From the NCBI RefSeq assembly GCF_932526225.1, contig NC_064036.1:11585181-11649180 (forward strand): DNA of 64,000 nucleotides. The letters run 5' to 3'. Position 1 is the first letter of the stretch. Each line of letters begins with the position of its first letter. Under the pieces are notes generated by a model. It saw only the letters and a program-made list of their open reading frames with translations. It was not told where the DNA came from and searched no databases. Shown piece by piece: positions 12,101 to 21,570 of this stretch. This DNA comes from Nematostella vectensis. Its lineage: Eukaryota; Cnidaria; Anthozoa; Actiniaria; Edwardsiidae. Both the position numbers and the translations under genes were made by a program.

Positions 12101-15100
12101 AAAGAATCCTATTTGTTAAAAGAAAAACTTGCGCGGGTTTTTACCGTACCTTACACTCTTCTCGTCGGCAATAAAGCAGCCCGCTCGTTATAGGATTGGC
12201 ATGATTACCTCGTTGTTCTATTGTATTCCTGTTCTATTGTATTGTTTCCCATTGTTTTGTCTGAGGTGCGTCAATCCGGTAAGGTGAAATCTCCTTAGAA
12301 CTGCTATACGACCCCTTCTCGTAATACTAATAGTACTTCGTTTAAATAGACAGTACCGGCATATTGGAGTAACTTTTTACGCCAGGGCCCTTGCTGACTG
12401 GTGCCAAGTCAGGAACCTGTTATCTTATCCTGTTACTGCCCTTTTTTTTTGTCTTGTGGCTGGTCCAGGAACTTGTATCCGTGACATGACTGTTATTGCA
12501 TTGTTTGTCTTGTAGCTCGTCCAGGAACTAGGAGCCGTGACCTGACGATTATTTCATTGTCTGTCTTGTAGCCCGTCCAGGAACTTATAGCCGTAACCTG
12601 AATGTTATTTCATTGTTTGTCTTTTAGCTCGTCCAGGAACTTGTAACGATGACCAGTTCCAGTGCCGTGCCAGCAAGATCTGCATCAAGTCCAGCTTTGT
12701 GTGTGATGGTGTCCCTGACTGTAACGATCACTCTGACGAAGACGACTGCCCCAACAGCGACTGTAACCTGGAACAAATCTACTGCCCGGTGTCCCAAAAA
12801 TGCCTGAACCGCACACTTCAGTGTGACGGCAAACCAGACTGCAGTGATTACAGCGATGAGGCACATTGCCGAGGTGAATACCTATTATTGCCAGTGGAAC
12901 CTGGATTTTACGATATGCCTCGGGAGAAAGAAAATGTATCGTAAAATCGAGGTATCGTTGTAAAGACGTCCTCGATTTTGCGATATAATGAAAAATCCAT
13001 TATTGAAAATATCGTTGTAGCGAGGTTGGGTTAATAATCAACCTTCACAAAATAATAATATTGTTACTGTACTTTGAGTAAGACTGTTTTGTTACTCTCT
13101 GTAAAATTTTAATCTGTATTTAACACTTTCTCTTAAGTCAGAAAGTCGATTAACCGTAATGTACGTATGTGGTGTCTTGTTTTCTGTCTTTGTTGATAGT
13201 AAGAATCAGCGATATCGTTGTTGTTGTTGTATCGAGGTCAAAATTTACTTGGGAGAACAAATATGGTATCGTAAAATGGAGAATATCGTTGTATCCAATG
13301 TCGTTAGATCGAGGTAATTTCTCATATACTTCACTTTATTTTCACCGGGAGAAAGGAACGCCATCGTAGTCGAGGTTATCGTAGAATCCAGTATCGCAAA
13401 ATCCAGGTTCCACTGTTATGTACATTTATATTTATTAGTGCGTGATTAATATCTGATTACGGGATGTAAGGTTGCGTAAGGTATTGTTGCGTGATTTTTT
13501 TTTTTTGCCATGCTTGCATTAAGTGACATTATGTTAGGATGCTGTTTCTAGTGATTCAAGGCTGTTTGCGTTGAACCTGTAGAATTATGTGCTTTGATTG
13601 CAACTTATTGGATAAGAGTTATAACTTTATTAAACCTTGCTGGTGTAGACATGCCATACTGGTAGATTAAGCCATGGCTGGTAGAGCATTGTTGGCTATG
13701 GTGACTTGTTAAATTTCCGCTAGTTTGAATTTGTGGGGTTGGGCTTCGGAGAGTATCGACAACCGATATTGCTCTGACACTAATACTAAATTCCTTATCC
13801 CTTCTCAGCTTGTGCGAACGGCTACTGCCTGCACGGTAGATGTCGACTTGATGGTCAAGGACGACCCGACTGCGTGTAAGTACACCTTCTGTATCCATCC
13901 CCCCCCCCCCCCCCCCCCCCCGTCAATGCCTACTATTCTCTTTTATTTCACATGGTACACCGACCTTAGTTAATGGCGAAAAGATTTTCTAGTTCACACT
14001 AGCAACATAACAACACAACGACATGGGTGCGCGCACTATGTTTAGCCCGACATGGACGTAATGACAAAACATGTTTTTCCTCTTATGTCGTTATGTCGAA
14101 GATAAGAGTGCGCGCGCCCATATAGTTATGTCGATATGTCGCTAGTATGCACTAGGCATAAGGATTTTAATCCTTATATTTAAAAATATAAACTTGTTGT
14201 TCCTTATTGTAACACACAAAACACTCACTAGTGTACATTGCCACCATAAATTATTTCTGTGGTTACAATGCCATTTGACCTGTTTGGCTTATATCCAGGT
14301 GTCCATCCGGATGGAATGGTACTCGCTGCGAGATCAAGTCCGGTTTCCAGTGCCCCGCTCCTCAGGTCGTCTGTAAGGTCGGCGACTGGTTCTGTGGAAA
14401 CAAATCCGACATCTGTAACTCCTTGGTGGATTGTGGGCTTAGTCCTGTGGACAAGGGCAAACTTTGTGGATGTAAGTAACTAGTCATCCCTCGACCTTTC
14501 GCCCTTGTTCAGGCTAATTATCACAAACTTCTTGCCCCTGTCAAAGCTACTGGCCACCTCTAAACACCTTGTTACAGGGAACCCTTTCCTCTTCCGCTTC
14601 CATGCTTTAACTTTTTTCCTGAGGCGCTACTCCTATCAACAAGCTTCAGGTCTGCACCATCCCCTCCCTGAGGTATTCCGGCTACCTACGTAATAGCGTG
14701 GAGCTCTTACACGAAGTATTTATGTTTAGATTGTACCGCTGGATACTGTGCTAACGACGCCAAGTGCTCTGTGGACAACAGTGGAAACCCACAATGCGCG
14801 TGAGTATAATGTACAAACATAGTACGCCATGTCACACTGTCTTAGCAATCACTTATAACAGATAATCGCAACAGCGTGCTCACTATAAATAAAAGAATAA
14901 GGTCTCTTTGCAACGTAGTATTTGATAAGTGCATTTTGTTTTGATAAAGAAGTAAAGATTTATAGAAGATGCTTGCATCATCCATAGAAAGCAACCGCAA
15001 GTTATGAGAATGATTTCTTGTTTTCTATGCAACGCGAGCAGATGCTTGCATCATCTATAGAAAGTTACCGGTAGTTATGAGTATTAATTTTTCTTTTCTA

Positions 15101-18100
15101 TGCAACGCAGCTTGTGTTTTAAGAAATTCAGCATTCAGAACGCTACTGTATATGTTTTGTGATTCTATTATTCATTAATACGATCAGCCTGATTTTCTAT
15201 TGAGTATCAGTGATTTTCCTCTAGCTGTACATCTGGTTGGAAGGGACCGCGTTGCACACAGCCGGATTGCAGCAGCAAGCAGATCGTGTGCAGTGGCAAA
15301 TGCGTAAATAAAGAACTAGTGTGCACCGGTGTTAAGTCTTGCAGCAACCTCAATCCAGCAGACTTGCAGAAACAATGCGGACGTATGTACCATCACGACC
15401 AATTGTCGCCCCCATTCCGCCACCCCCTCCTTCCTAAATAAGAATAACAACAAGCGAGATAATTTCTAAAGCCCTACTTTCGTGACCATGTGACCGTGCA
15501 CTTTTTAGTATAGTTTTCCGCCTTTTTCCTTGTGAATGATAGTTGACGGGAGTATTTCGGTCAGCAGTTTTACAGAAGGTGGAATTTTATGTGTAATTCG
15601 AAATCATCCTCGTTCCCAGGGTCCCACCGGGGGATATGAGAGGAAGTCCCTGGGAACGAGGATGATTCGAAATAAGGAAATTGAAGGTTTTGAAGGGAAA
15701 AAACCCTGCCGATCGCAATCAACATTCAGAGACCGTTTGATGTCAGACCTATAAGAGCCAGAAAGAGTAGAAGCAAACCTCGTCGACCCTCATCTTTGTG
15801 TAATCGAGGCTTAAAACTACACACTGAATATATGCACACCTCTACCCTTTTACATGTCTTACCCTTAAGTATTCAATCAGTACCGGCTTCAATATAACTC
15901 TGCTATTACACTGACCTTCTCTATTTTGTTACTCGAGCTTACAACAGCAGCGATACTCTTTCTTAAAAGAAAGTTTTTCTTATTCACTGGTTATTATTTT
16001 TCCTCGTCAGTGTGCTCGGACAATTACTGTAAGAACCAGGGCGCGTGTGCTATGCAGAGTACGGGAATCAGGAAATGCATGTGAGTTCTGTTACGGCGGC
16101 GTATGTAGGTAACAAATCATCACTTAAAGTAAATAGAAGCATATTTAGATTGCTTCACATGCTTTGCAATTATAGGGGGGGGGGGGGGTTAGCCAGTCAA
16201 TGAATATGATACCACGGACCAGCGAGTCCCTAGAAGCCCTTGCGTCTAAGACGGGACCTCCAGCTTAACGTCCTTATCCGAGAATATGAGGGATTTACAG
16301 TCTCCAATATAGAGAACCAGGTTGATCCAATGGGATCGAACCTGGTCCTCCTGCTTGAATGAGCATAGACCGTACCTCTCTACCACTACAGTTGATCAGC
16401 GTTACCTATTGTTGTGTTTTCTAGCTGCCCGCTGAGCTACACGGGCGTTTACTGTGAGACTAAAATCCCGTCTGACTGCTCCAATGATGAGTTCAAGTGC
16501 CCGGAGCAGCCGAGCGGATGTGCAGGCAGAGGTATCTTGTGCAGCACCCAAATGGGCATCTGCGGCTACGACGATGACCAGATCAAGAGATACTGTGGAG
16601 GTCAGTCGGTTTTTAATGTTTTGAGTCCTTGATGCAGAGAGATAACGTCAAACAGTTCTAAAAGGTGTACGGGCTTGACCCAAATAAGATACAGTACGTT
16701 AGACAATTCGTATAGATGTTATAGCTTCATGCAGATAAGAAAGATAACGTCAGACAGTTCTCAAAGGTGTACGAGCTTGACGCAGATAAGGGTTATAACT
16801 TCAGACGTTAAGTATAGATGTTTGTCTAACGTTCTTATAGATATGCGGGTCTAATTCAGATAAGAGAAATTACGTCAATATGTGCGAGTTAGATAAGGGT
16901 ATACGTTGCAGATGCGCGAGCGTTAAATGATGTGCATCTTTGTGTTAACAGTCTGTTATCCTGGATACTGCTCTCGCCACGGCACTTGCTCGTCGAACAA
17001 TGGCACCAGAACTTGCAAGTAAGGACCAGCTTTACCGTTATATCAATCACTCCCACAGAGCTTTGTCAACGACGTACCAAACCTAAATGTATATCAAGCA
17101 AATGTTATCACACGTGTGCCAAACCGGAATTGTGTTGATAACCAAGTGTTCCAAACCGGAATTATGTTGATATACCGAATGTGCCATTTATCTCGGTATG
17201 CCAATGGACCAAAACTCGGTAATTAGCCAGTAACTTACTCGGTTCTCCGTTATGTCAGGTGCTCTCCATCGTGGAGCGGTTCAGTGTGTAGCAAGCTGAA
17301 CATCACGTGCCCAGCTGGTCTTATCCCATGTGCGGTTGGCGACAACGGACAATGTGAGAACAGTACCAGCGTTTGCTCCAACAATTACGACTGCGGGCTC
17401 ACACAAGACCAGCTCAGCAACTACTGTCCACGTGAGTAACCCAAATAATATGAGAGAATGATAAAAGAGAAGAGGTTAGTCTACTCTCTATTGGTCTATG
17501 AACTGTTTATTTATGTACTAAACTAAAGCTCACAGGATAAAAGAAAATGTCAGTCAGAGCGAGGTATTTGTGATGGATTGAATAAATAAGGTTGCTTATG
17601 TATGTCGCTTTCCTTACAGAAATCCTGCCATCCCAGGCGGCACAAACTGGGCGCCGCCAACGAACAAGTAAGCACTCGATACTGTTTTGACTGTATGCCG
17701 TGCCTATACGTTTACATGCATGCTGACTACTGTATCTGTTTCTATAGCGTACATCGCAGTAGGTGTTGCTGGTGGAATCCTTCTAATCATCGTCGTGCTG
17801 ATCGTGGCTTATTTCCTCACGAAAGGACGAAGGTATGACAAAATTAGATGGGAGGCGTAGGTCATTTATCTGTTTAGCCCGAATTGTGAATGCGCCAATT
17901 CTCTTACCACACCTTTTGCCCTCCTCTGACTTCCTTGTAGTTACTTACACCCATTTAACTTTTAGGAAAAAGCTGCACTTATTCAACGTGTTCTATGACC
18001 CGACCAAACAGGACCAGGCCCAGATGAGGTAAGATAACCAAAAAACGCCATCGTCACAAACGTAGTATTTTGAGATGATCTATGAAAATATGGTCACGGC

Positions 18101-19366
18101 GAATACTATGGTACTGATCTCTTCTCTATCTGCACTCCAGGGGAGCGAAAGGAGGGCCTGCAGTTTCTGAAGGTGTCGGGAATCCTGTGTACGACTCTTT
18201 CCAAGAGGGCACTCCTCTAGAGGAGGTTAGTACCCAGACCCTCATCCGCGTGTCATGCACACAGACCCGTAGATCCCATAGAGTAATAATAATAATACCG
18301 ATTATTATTTGCTTTGTGCAGTTTCAAATGAGTGACGTGGACACCAATATGTTTGTCTCTGATGATGCGTTCGGGATGCCTGTAAGTGTCATTATATTTT
18401 GTTATTATTTTTTATATTTTGTTATTATTTTTATGTTTTGTTATTATTTTTATGTTTTGTTATTATTTTTATGTTTTGTTATTATTTTTATGTTTTGTTA
18501 TTATTTTTATATTTTGTTATTATTTATATATTTTGTTATTATTTTTATAATATGTCATTATTTTTATATTTTGTTATTATTTTTATATTTTGTTATTATT
18601 TTTATATTTTGTCATTATTTTTATATTTTGTTATTATTTTTATATTTTGTCATTATTTTTATATTTTTTTATTATTTTTATATTTTGTTATTATTTTTAT
18701 ATTTTGTTATTATTTTTATAATTTGTCATTATTTTTATAATTTGTCATTATTTTTAAATTTTGTCATTATTTTTATATTTTGTTATTATTTTTATATTTT
18801 GTTATTATTTTTATATTTTGTTATTATTTTTATATTTTGTTATTATTTTTATATTTTGTTATTATTTTTATATTTTGTTATTATTTTTATAATTTGTCAT
18901 TATTTTTATATTTTGTTATTATTTTTATATTTTGTTATTGTTTTTATATTATAAGGCTTTAAAAAATGGATTCGTTTCTTCCGAACGGCAATCAGGATAC
19001 CAAAGATTTTCCTCTCTACTCGTTTACGCTGCGCTAAAAAAGGTCAACGCGCCGCCGATTTATGCTCACAACACAAGGACTTTACAAGGACTTTATACCT
19101 ATCGGCGAATTCTAACGAGTAGCTGTAAGAAACAATATACTGTTACTAAAATATGAGACTACCGTTGTGAATAGTTATTTTTAAGTTGTCTTGCACTGAG
19201 ACGGTTTATTTTCAAACAGATATACCAATGAGTGTGCCTTCTCCACATTCTCTCACCGTATACTTTATAATTGTGTCCTCAGACCGAGAAGGCAGGCGGT
19301 CCCTCATCTATGGCAAACCCTCTATACCAAGATCCATATCTAGAGGAAGATCTCAGCAAATATTGA
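184..19366 (+). CDS. LDLa/MAM/EGF mosaic type I membrane receptor (5' partial)
   Basis: Multi-exon gene entering the window from the left. Exons: 184-405, 685-1138, 1325-1804, 2085-2341, 2657-2946, 3156-3331, 3900-4069, 4474-4714, 5566-5946, 6201-6427, 8705-8906, 9143-9439, 9659-9834, 11618-11786, 12628-12873, 13809-13875, 14299-14471, 14730-14799, 15225-15382, 16011-16080, 16425-16600, 16952-17018, 17259-17431, 17620-17667, 17748-17832, 17966-18028, 18141-18225, 18322-18381, 19283-19366. All junctions are GT-AG and phases agree from exon to exon. Order of domains: MAM (C-terminal half only), LDLa, MAM, LDLa, MAM, MAM, MAM, Cys-rich module, MAM, two LDLa, four EGF-plus-Cys units, one membrane helix, short cytoplasmic tail. 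MAM and LDLa are extracellular adhesion and ligand-binding modules, so a surface receptor or adhesion protein is inferred; the ligand is unknown. The start codon and signal peptide lie outside the window. Exon calls rest on reading frame and consensus only. Confidence 0.9.
3543..3716 (-). repeat. tRNA-derived SINE remnant with an internal 41-bp tandem repeat
   Basis: Read on the minus strand, the stretch at about 3716-3690 contains a tRNA-like A box (GGCGCAGTTGGCATAG). The stretch at 3566-3547 contains a B-box-like GACTCGATTCC. Between them a 41-bp unit is repeated (starts at 3599 and 3640, partial at 3681), which pushes the two boxes about 140 bases apart, too far for normal Pol III use. It sits in the intron between exons 3156 and 3900. 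It is not a functional tRNA. Confidence 0.5.
4908..5266. repeat. Intronic 120-bp tandem repeat, three copies
   Basis: The block starting GTTTGCTAAATATGGC recurs at 4911, 5031 and 5151 with an exact period of 120 bases and only a few substitutions, so it amplified recently. It lies in the intron before exon 5566. No open frame or promoter motif is evident inside it. Confidence 0.9.
5421..5590 (+). repeat. 72-bp duplication spanning the 3' splice site of exon 5566
   Basis: The pyrimidine tract, the acceptor TTCTACAG and the first about 25 exon bases (starting GTTATTACCTACA) occur twice, with acceptors ending at 5493 and 5565, 72 bases apart. A more diverged third copy of the upstream part starts near 5421. 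The downstream copy continues into a normal MAM exon. From the upstream acceptor the same frame reaches TGA after nine codons, so its use would truncate the protein. Confidence 0.85.
6201..9239 (+). other. Unrecognised Cys-rich extracellular module, three exons
   Basis: The exons 6201-6427, 8705-8906 and the first third of 9143-9439 encode a module of about 175 residues that is neither MAM, LDLa nor EGF. Visible motifs include [12 protein letters not shown], a CASGWHVCG segment, many paired cysteines ([11 protein letters not shown]) and GGVMCC at its end. It is followed by a Thr/Pro linker and then a MAM start. The first exon ends at AGG before the 42-bp minisatellite and joins in phase 0 to the exon at 8705. 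I do not recognise the fold; a lectin-like or protease-inhibitor-like role would be guesswork. Confidence 0.7.
6409..8378 (+). repeat. 42-bp minisatellite carrying about 46 copies of a 5' splice site
   Basis: The unit runs from the donor GTGAGTGGGCGCGCGAGG through TCTGTCTTTGAGATACAGA to AATAGG. Its last 19 or so bases copy the end of exon 6201-6427, so each unit recreates exon end plus donor (AGG|GTGAGT). Unit length 42 is a multiple of three, and the exon frame stays open through about 19 units with a 14-residue repeat ([14 protein letters not shown]). A 2-bp deletion near 7227 then breaks the frame. The same deletion recurs near 7813, exactly 586 bases later (14 x 42 minus 2), which marks a higher-order duplication of 14 units. 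A few late copies lose the donor GT (for example near 8228 and 8359). Confidence 0.95.
9823..11287 (+). repeat. About 55-bp minisatellite carrying about 26 copies of a 5' splice site
   Basis: Starting at the end of exon 9659-9834, the last exon bases AACAGTACCAAG and the donor GTATTG are repeated with the intron sequence TAATAGCACAGAGTATAGAG and a variable G-rich stretch. Units are about 52-57 bp. The junction varies between copies: CCAAGGTATTG, CCAATGTATTG, CCAAGTTATTG, CCAAAGTATTG. Any readthrough meets TAA within two codons of the donor, so here only the donor position is multiplied and not a coding repeat. The array fills most of the intron before exon 11618. Confidence 0.93.
12404..12640 (+). 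repeat. 56-bp tandem repeat of a 3' splice site before exon 12628
   Basis: The sequence TGTCTTGTAGCTCGTCCAGG with its downstream spacer recurs every 56 bases. Acceptors end at 12515, 12571 and the true one at 12627. An older copy near 12460 has GTGG in place of the AG, and a more degenerate trace lies near 12404. The last copy continues into the double LDLa exon. In the two upstream copies the exon frame runs into the TAG of the next copy's acceptor, so only the last site gives a full protein. Confidence 0.88.
12892..13415. mobile_element. MITE-like element, family copy 1
   Basis: Both ends are inverted: CAGTGGAACCTGGATTTTAC at the left and its complement ending CCAGGTTCCACTG at the right. 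The interior contains repeated ATCGTAAAATCGAGG-type motifs. A second copy lies at 28211-28846. It has no coding capacity. It sits 18 bases after the donor of exon 12628-12873. Ends starting CAGT resemble pogo/Tc1-mariner MITEs. The TA target duplication is clear only for copy 2. Confidence 0.8.
13989..14155. repeat. Foldback element in the EGF-region intron
   Basis: Diverged inverted arms run inward from ACTAG: left ACTAGCAACATAACAACACA, then GGGTGCGCGCAC; right the complement around GTGCGCGCGCCCATA and GCTAGTATGCACTAG. MITE-like with no open frame. A run of 23 C at 13899-13921 lies shortly upstream, 23 bases after the donor of exon 13809. Confidence 0.6.
14968..15112. repeat. Intronic 73-bp tandem duplication
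   Basis: The block starting GATGCTTGCATCATC and ending TTTTCTATGCAACGC is present twice, 73 bases apart, with several differences. It lies in the intron between exons 14730 and 15225. Confidence 0.8.
15597..15673. repeat. Short hairpin foldback
   Basis: Arms of about 25 bases (CGAAATCATCCTCGTTCCC and the complement ending GATGATTCGAAAT) surround a loop of about 28 bases. A small MITE is likely. It lies in the long intron before exon 16011. Confidence 0.65.
16321..16391 (-). repeat. tRNA-like SINE head
   Basis: On the minus strand the A-box-like TAGTGGTAGAGAGG and the B box GGTTCGATCCC are spaced about as in a tRNA gene. The rest does not fold as a convincing cloverleaf and the element continues leftward toward about 16200, so a tRNA-derived SINE is more likely than a real tRNA. 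It ends about 34 bases before exon 16425. Confidence 0.5.
17748..19366 (+). other. Membrane helix and cytoplasmic tail with NPxY motifs
   Basis: Exon 17748-17832 encodes a helix of about 23 hydrophobic residues ([20 protein letters not shown]) followed by the basic stop-transfer sequence TKGRR. The tail of about 100 residues is spread over four further exons (17966, 18141, 18322, 19283). It contains NPVY in exon 18141-18225 and NPLY in the last exon, which ends with TGA at 19364. NPxY is the known PTB-domain and clathrin-adaptor signal of LDL-receptor-family tails, so endocytosis or adaptor signalling is inferred. Exons 18141 and 18322 meet in phase 0, so alternative tails are possible. Confidence 0.85.
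18392..18955. repeat. 19-bp AT-rich minisatellite close to a donor site
   Basis: The unit TTTTGTTATTATTTTTATA is repeated about 29 times, starting about 10 bases after the donor of exon 18322-18381. The unit has no stop codon in any forward frame, so it produces long open frames rich in Phe, Tyr and Ile that I regard as artefacts. Confidence 0.93.
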
Positions 19367-19739
19367 CCAGCAGCCCATCAACGACCTGTCGATCCTCCTC
19401 AGCACGCGCGTACAACGACACGATGCCACTGAAACACGTGGATCGATGATTCTCGTAGGAATGATAGTTTAGTTAGAAAATAGCTTTTTAAGTCCTGAGA
19501 ATTTTTTTATTCTGTACTCAATTCTTATATCGGCATTAACGAAGATTTGCAAGATACTTAGCCACGCACATTAACTTGACGATCGCATGGCAGAATATCT
19601 TACGTTAGCAAGTGGTTTATTTTGCATCGAATTTTTGTTATATTTTTACGATGTCATTCTCTATTGTAATTATTGACTCGAGTGAAGTATGATTAACTCT
19701 TGACTCAAAATGTTAATTAATGAAAATTATTTTATATAC

Positions 19740-19745
19740 AATAAA
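19740..19745 (+). terminator. Poly(A) signal of the mosaic receptor gene
   Basis: AATAAA lies 374 bases after the TGA stop at 19364-19366. It is the first good signal in the AT-rich 3' untranslated stretch. Confidence 0.7.
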
Positions 19746-19766
19746 GGCCTTTGCCATTTCTTAAAT

Positions 19767-21570
19767 AATCTTTTCGTAAACACACGAGTCCACTACATTT
19801 CTAAACATACGTCCGCGTATAATCGACGTTGGTCGGCTTCAGGGAAGCCTATGCATTTAGTAGACTCGAACCATTTTCAGTAGGTTAAATTTATAGAGAT
19901 AACGTTCGCTTTCAAACCCTCTGCCCTCCAACCACCAAAACCACAACCACAGAGCCATGAACCCCACCCCACCCATCTTTTGGTGGTTACTTGCATTCCT
20001 AGCCCACACCTGTTAACTCATTGGTTGTTAACTCGATGGTTTTAGCGAGTCGTAACGAGGCGTCGGGTTTGTCCGGCCTTTCTATCCCTCTTTCCAGCCT
20101 ATGCGCGGCTAAATAAACAATTGCCTGTAAAGCTGGTACCGTATGCTGTTCTTTCTTTCATGGCGAGTCGATGACGCCGGCCGTCTTGTCTTGCATTTAT
20201 CGTCTGATTATTTCACCGAGCAAACACCTGCAAGATACCACACACACAAAAACAATAACGACAGATCTATACATTTGAGTGTTTGTGTTGTCGTTAGGGT
20301 TGCATTTATTTTTCTAAGGTTTTGGACCGACACAGCTTTTGTTCAAGATTTGGCCATTATTTGTTCCACTTAAGGCAAAGAAAAGTATATGGGTGTACCC
20401 GTTATGAATCACTGGGTGAGTCGTATAGCTTTTTCCAGACTGTTTATTTTTCTATTCGACATTCCTCATTAAACCACAGTGCGTTTTTAGTTTGGCAATT
20501 CGGCCTTCTCTGTATTTAAACCACACCTTTTCAATGAGCAGCTTCGTGAATTTGCATACTATGTTTGCTATTATCTGTGTTATCTTCATTAGTAGCTTCG
20601 ACGCAGTGGCTTAATAGGTTTTCCACATTATCATTTGCACCGCGGCAGAATATCCTTGAGTTTAGGCATAAGTTTTTATTTGCGTTGCAGTGATCTTGTT
20701 TCCTATCTTTTTATTATATGATATTTGGCAGTGGGCGCAAGAGGCTCAAGCACCTTACTCGGCGGTCAAGAAAACGGTCTTCACCTAATAGAGAATATCT
20801 AATCCCACATAAACCAGTCAGTAAGTCCTCTCTAGCGCATGAAATATAACCGAGAACAGAAATGAAAAGAAAAAAATCTGATAAGTAATAGCAGAGAAAA
20901 AAGGTAGAGCCAATTGCCCGAGGATCGAACCTTCTCAGATCAGATGAACAAGAGAAAAAATTATACCATACATCTAGATATATGCTAAAACGCCGTATAG
21001 CAGCTAGAGCTTTACGGCTAGGCTAAAGATTTCAGCCCCAGCACCGCTATAAAGATTTTGGCCCCAGCACCGCTATCTAGCGAACTGTACAACACAAAGG
21101 AACCTAAGGTACCTGCGCATTAATGGGGGCAATAACCAGGATCCCAGCCTTGTTTTAGTCGCTTACGCCACGCACAGCTCGCTTAGATTTAGACTGAAAA
21201 TATCGGCGTCTTTTTCACGTTTCTGTCTCTTGGGAATTAGCGTATTGCTATAGTAGTGTGGTAATTTCGTCATCATGCACAGAACGCTTTGACCTAGGTA
21301 TAATATATTGCCGACTTTAGCATTTTGTTCTCCTTTGTTTGGTCGCACACGTGCATATGACATGTTTTTTTTTTGTTGCCGCCTTTAGCAATTTTAGTTC
21401 TCCTGTGTTCAGTCGCGCACGTGCATATCTTTCGTGCTCAGAAACAAGATAAGTAAACTTAACAATGCTAAACGTGCTGAGGTAACCATTTATTTGACAT
21501 GGGAAATATTATATTGCATAGAAAATACTCGCCGCAAAATATCCCATGGTCCCTTGCGTCTTTTTCCAAA
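19767..21570. other. Intergenic region between the mosaic receptor and the next gene
   Basis: No convincing gene is seen on either strand. A minus-strand B-box-like sequence (GGTTCGATCCT at 20931-20921) hints at a degenerate SINE around 20900-21020. A diverged direct repeat of about 75 bases ending in CGCACGTGCATAT is visible around 21310-21430. The CG content rises near 21540-21600, at the first exon of the next gene. Confidence 0.5.

Larger units (their letters stand above)
9240..12873 (+). other. Last MAM domain and two LDLa domains of the mosaic receptor
   Basis: The last MAM domain starts within exon 9143-9439 ([12 protein letters not shown]), continues in 9659-9834 (INFWYHMYG) and ends in 11618-11786 ([13 protein letters not shown]). 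The intron between the last two is 1.8 kb, mostly the 55-bp minisatellite. Exon 12628-12873 carries two LDLa domains in one exon, with [11 protein letters not shown] and [11 protein letters not shown] as calcium-cage motifs. The exon is phase 1 at both ends, so it is a symmetrical, shuffling-type exon. Confidence 0.88.
13809..17431 (+). other. Four tandem EGF plus Cys-module units, two exons each
   Basis: Exon pairs 13809/14299, 14730/15225, 16011/16425 and 16952/17259 repeat one plan. A short exon of about 70 bases encodes the first half of an EGF domain ([47 protein letters not shown]). A phase-2 intron cuts the EGF domain at the same place each time. A longer exon of about 160-175 bases gives the EGF end ([10 protein letters not shown] and equivalents) and a six-Cys module that looks like an LDLa domain without its acidic calcium residues. 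Every unit starts and ends in phase 1. This shows three rounds of two-exon unit duplication. Confidence 0.85.

Noticed and set aside
16321-16391. Functional tRNA gene on the minus strand
   Set aside because: A and B boxes are present but I could not build a cloverleaf with matching acceptor stem, and the similarity continues beyond a tRNA length, so a SINE is more likely.
18187-18962. Open frame of about 255 codons rich in Phe, Tyr and Ile
   Set aside because: The 19-bp AT repeat has no stop in any forward frame; only the first part overlaps a real exon (18141-18225).
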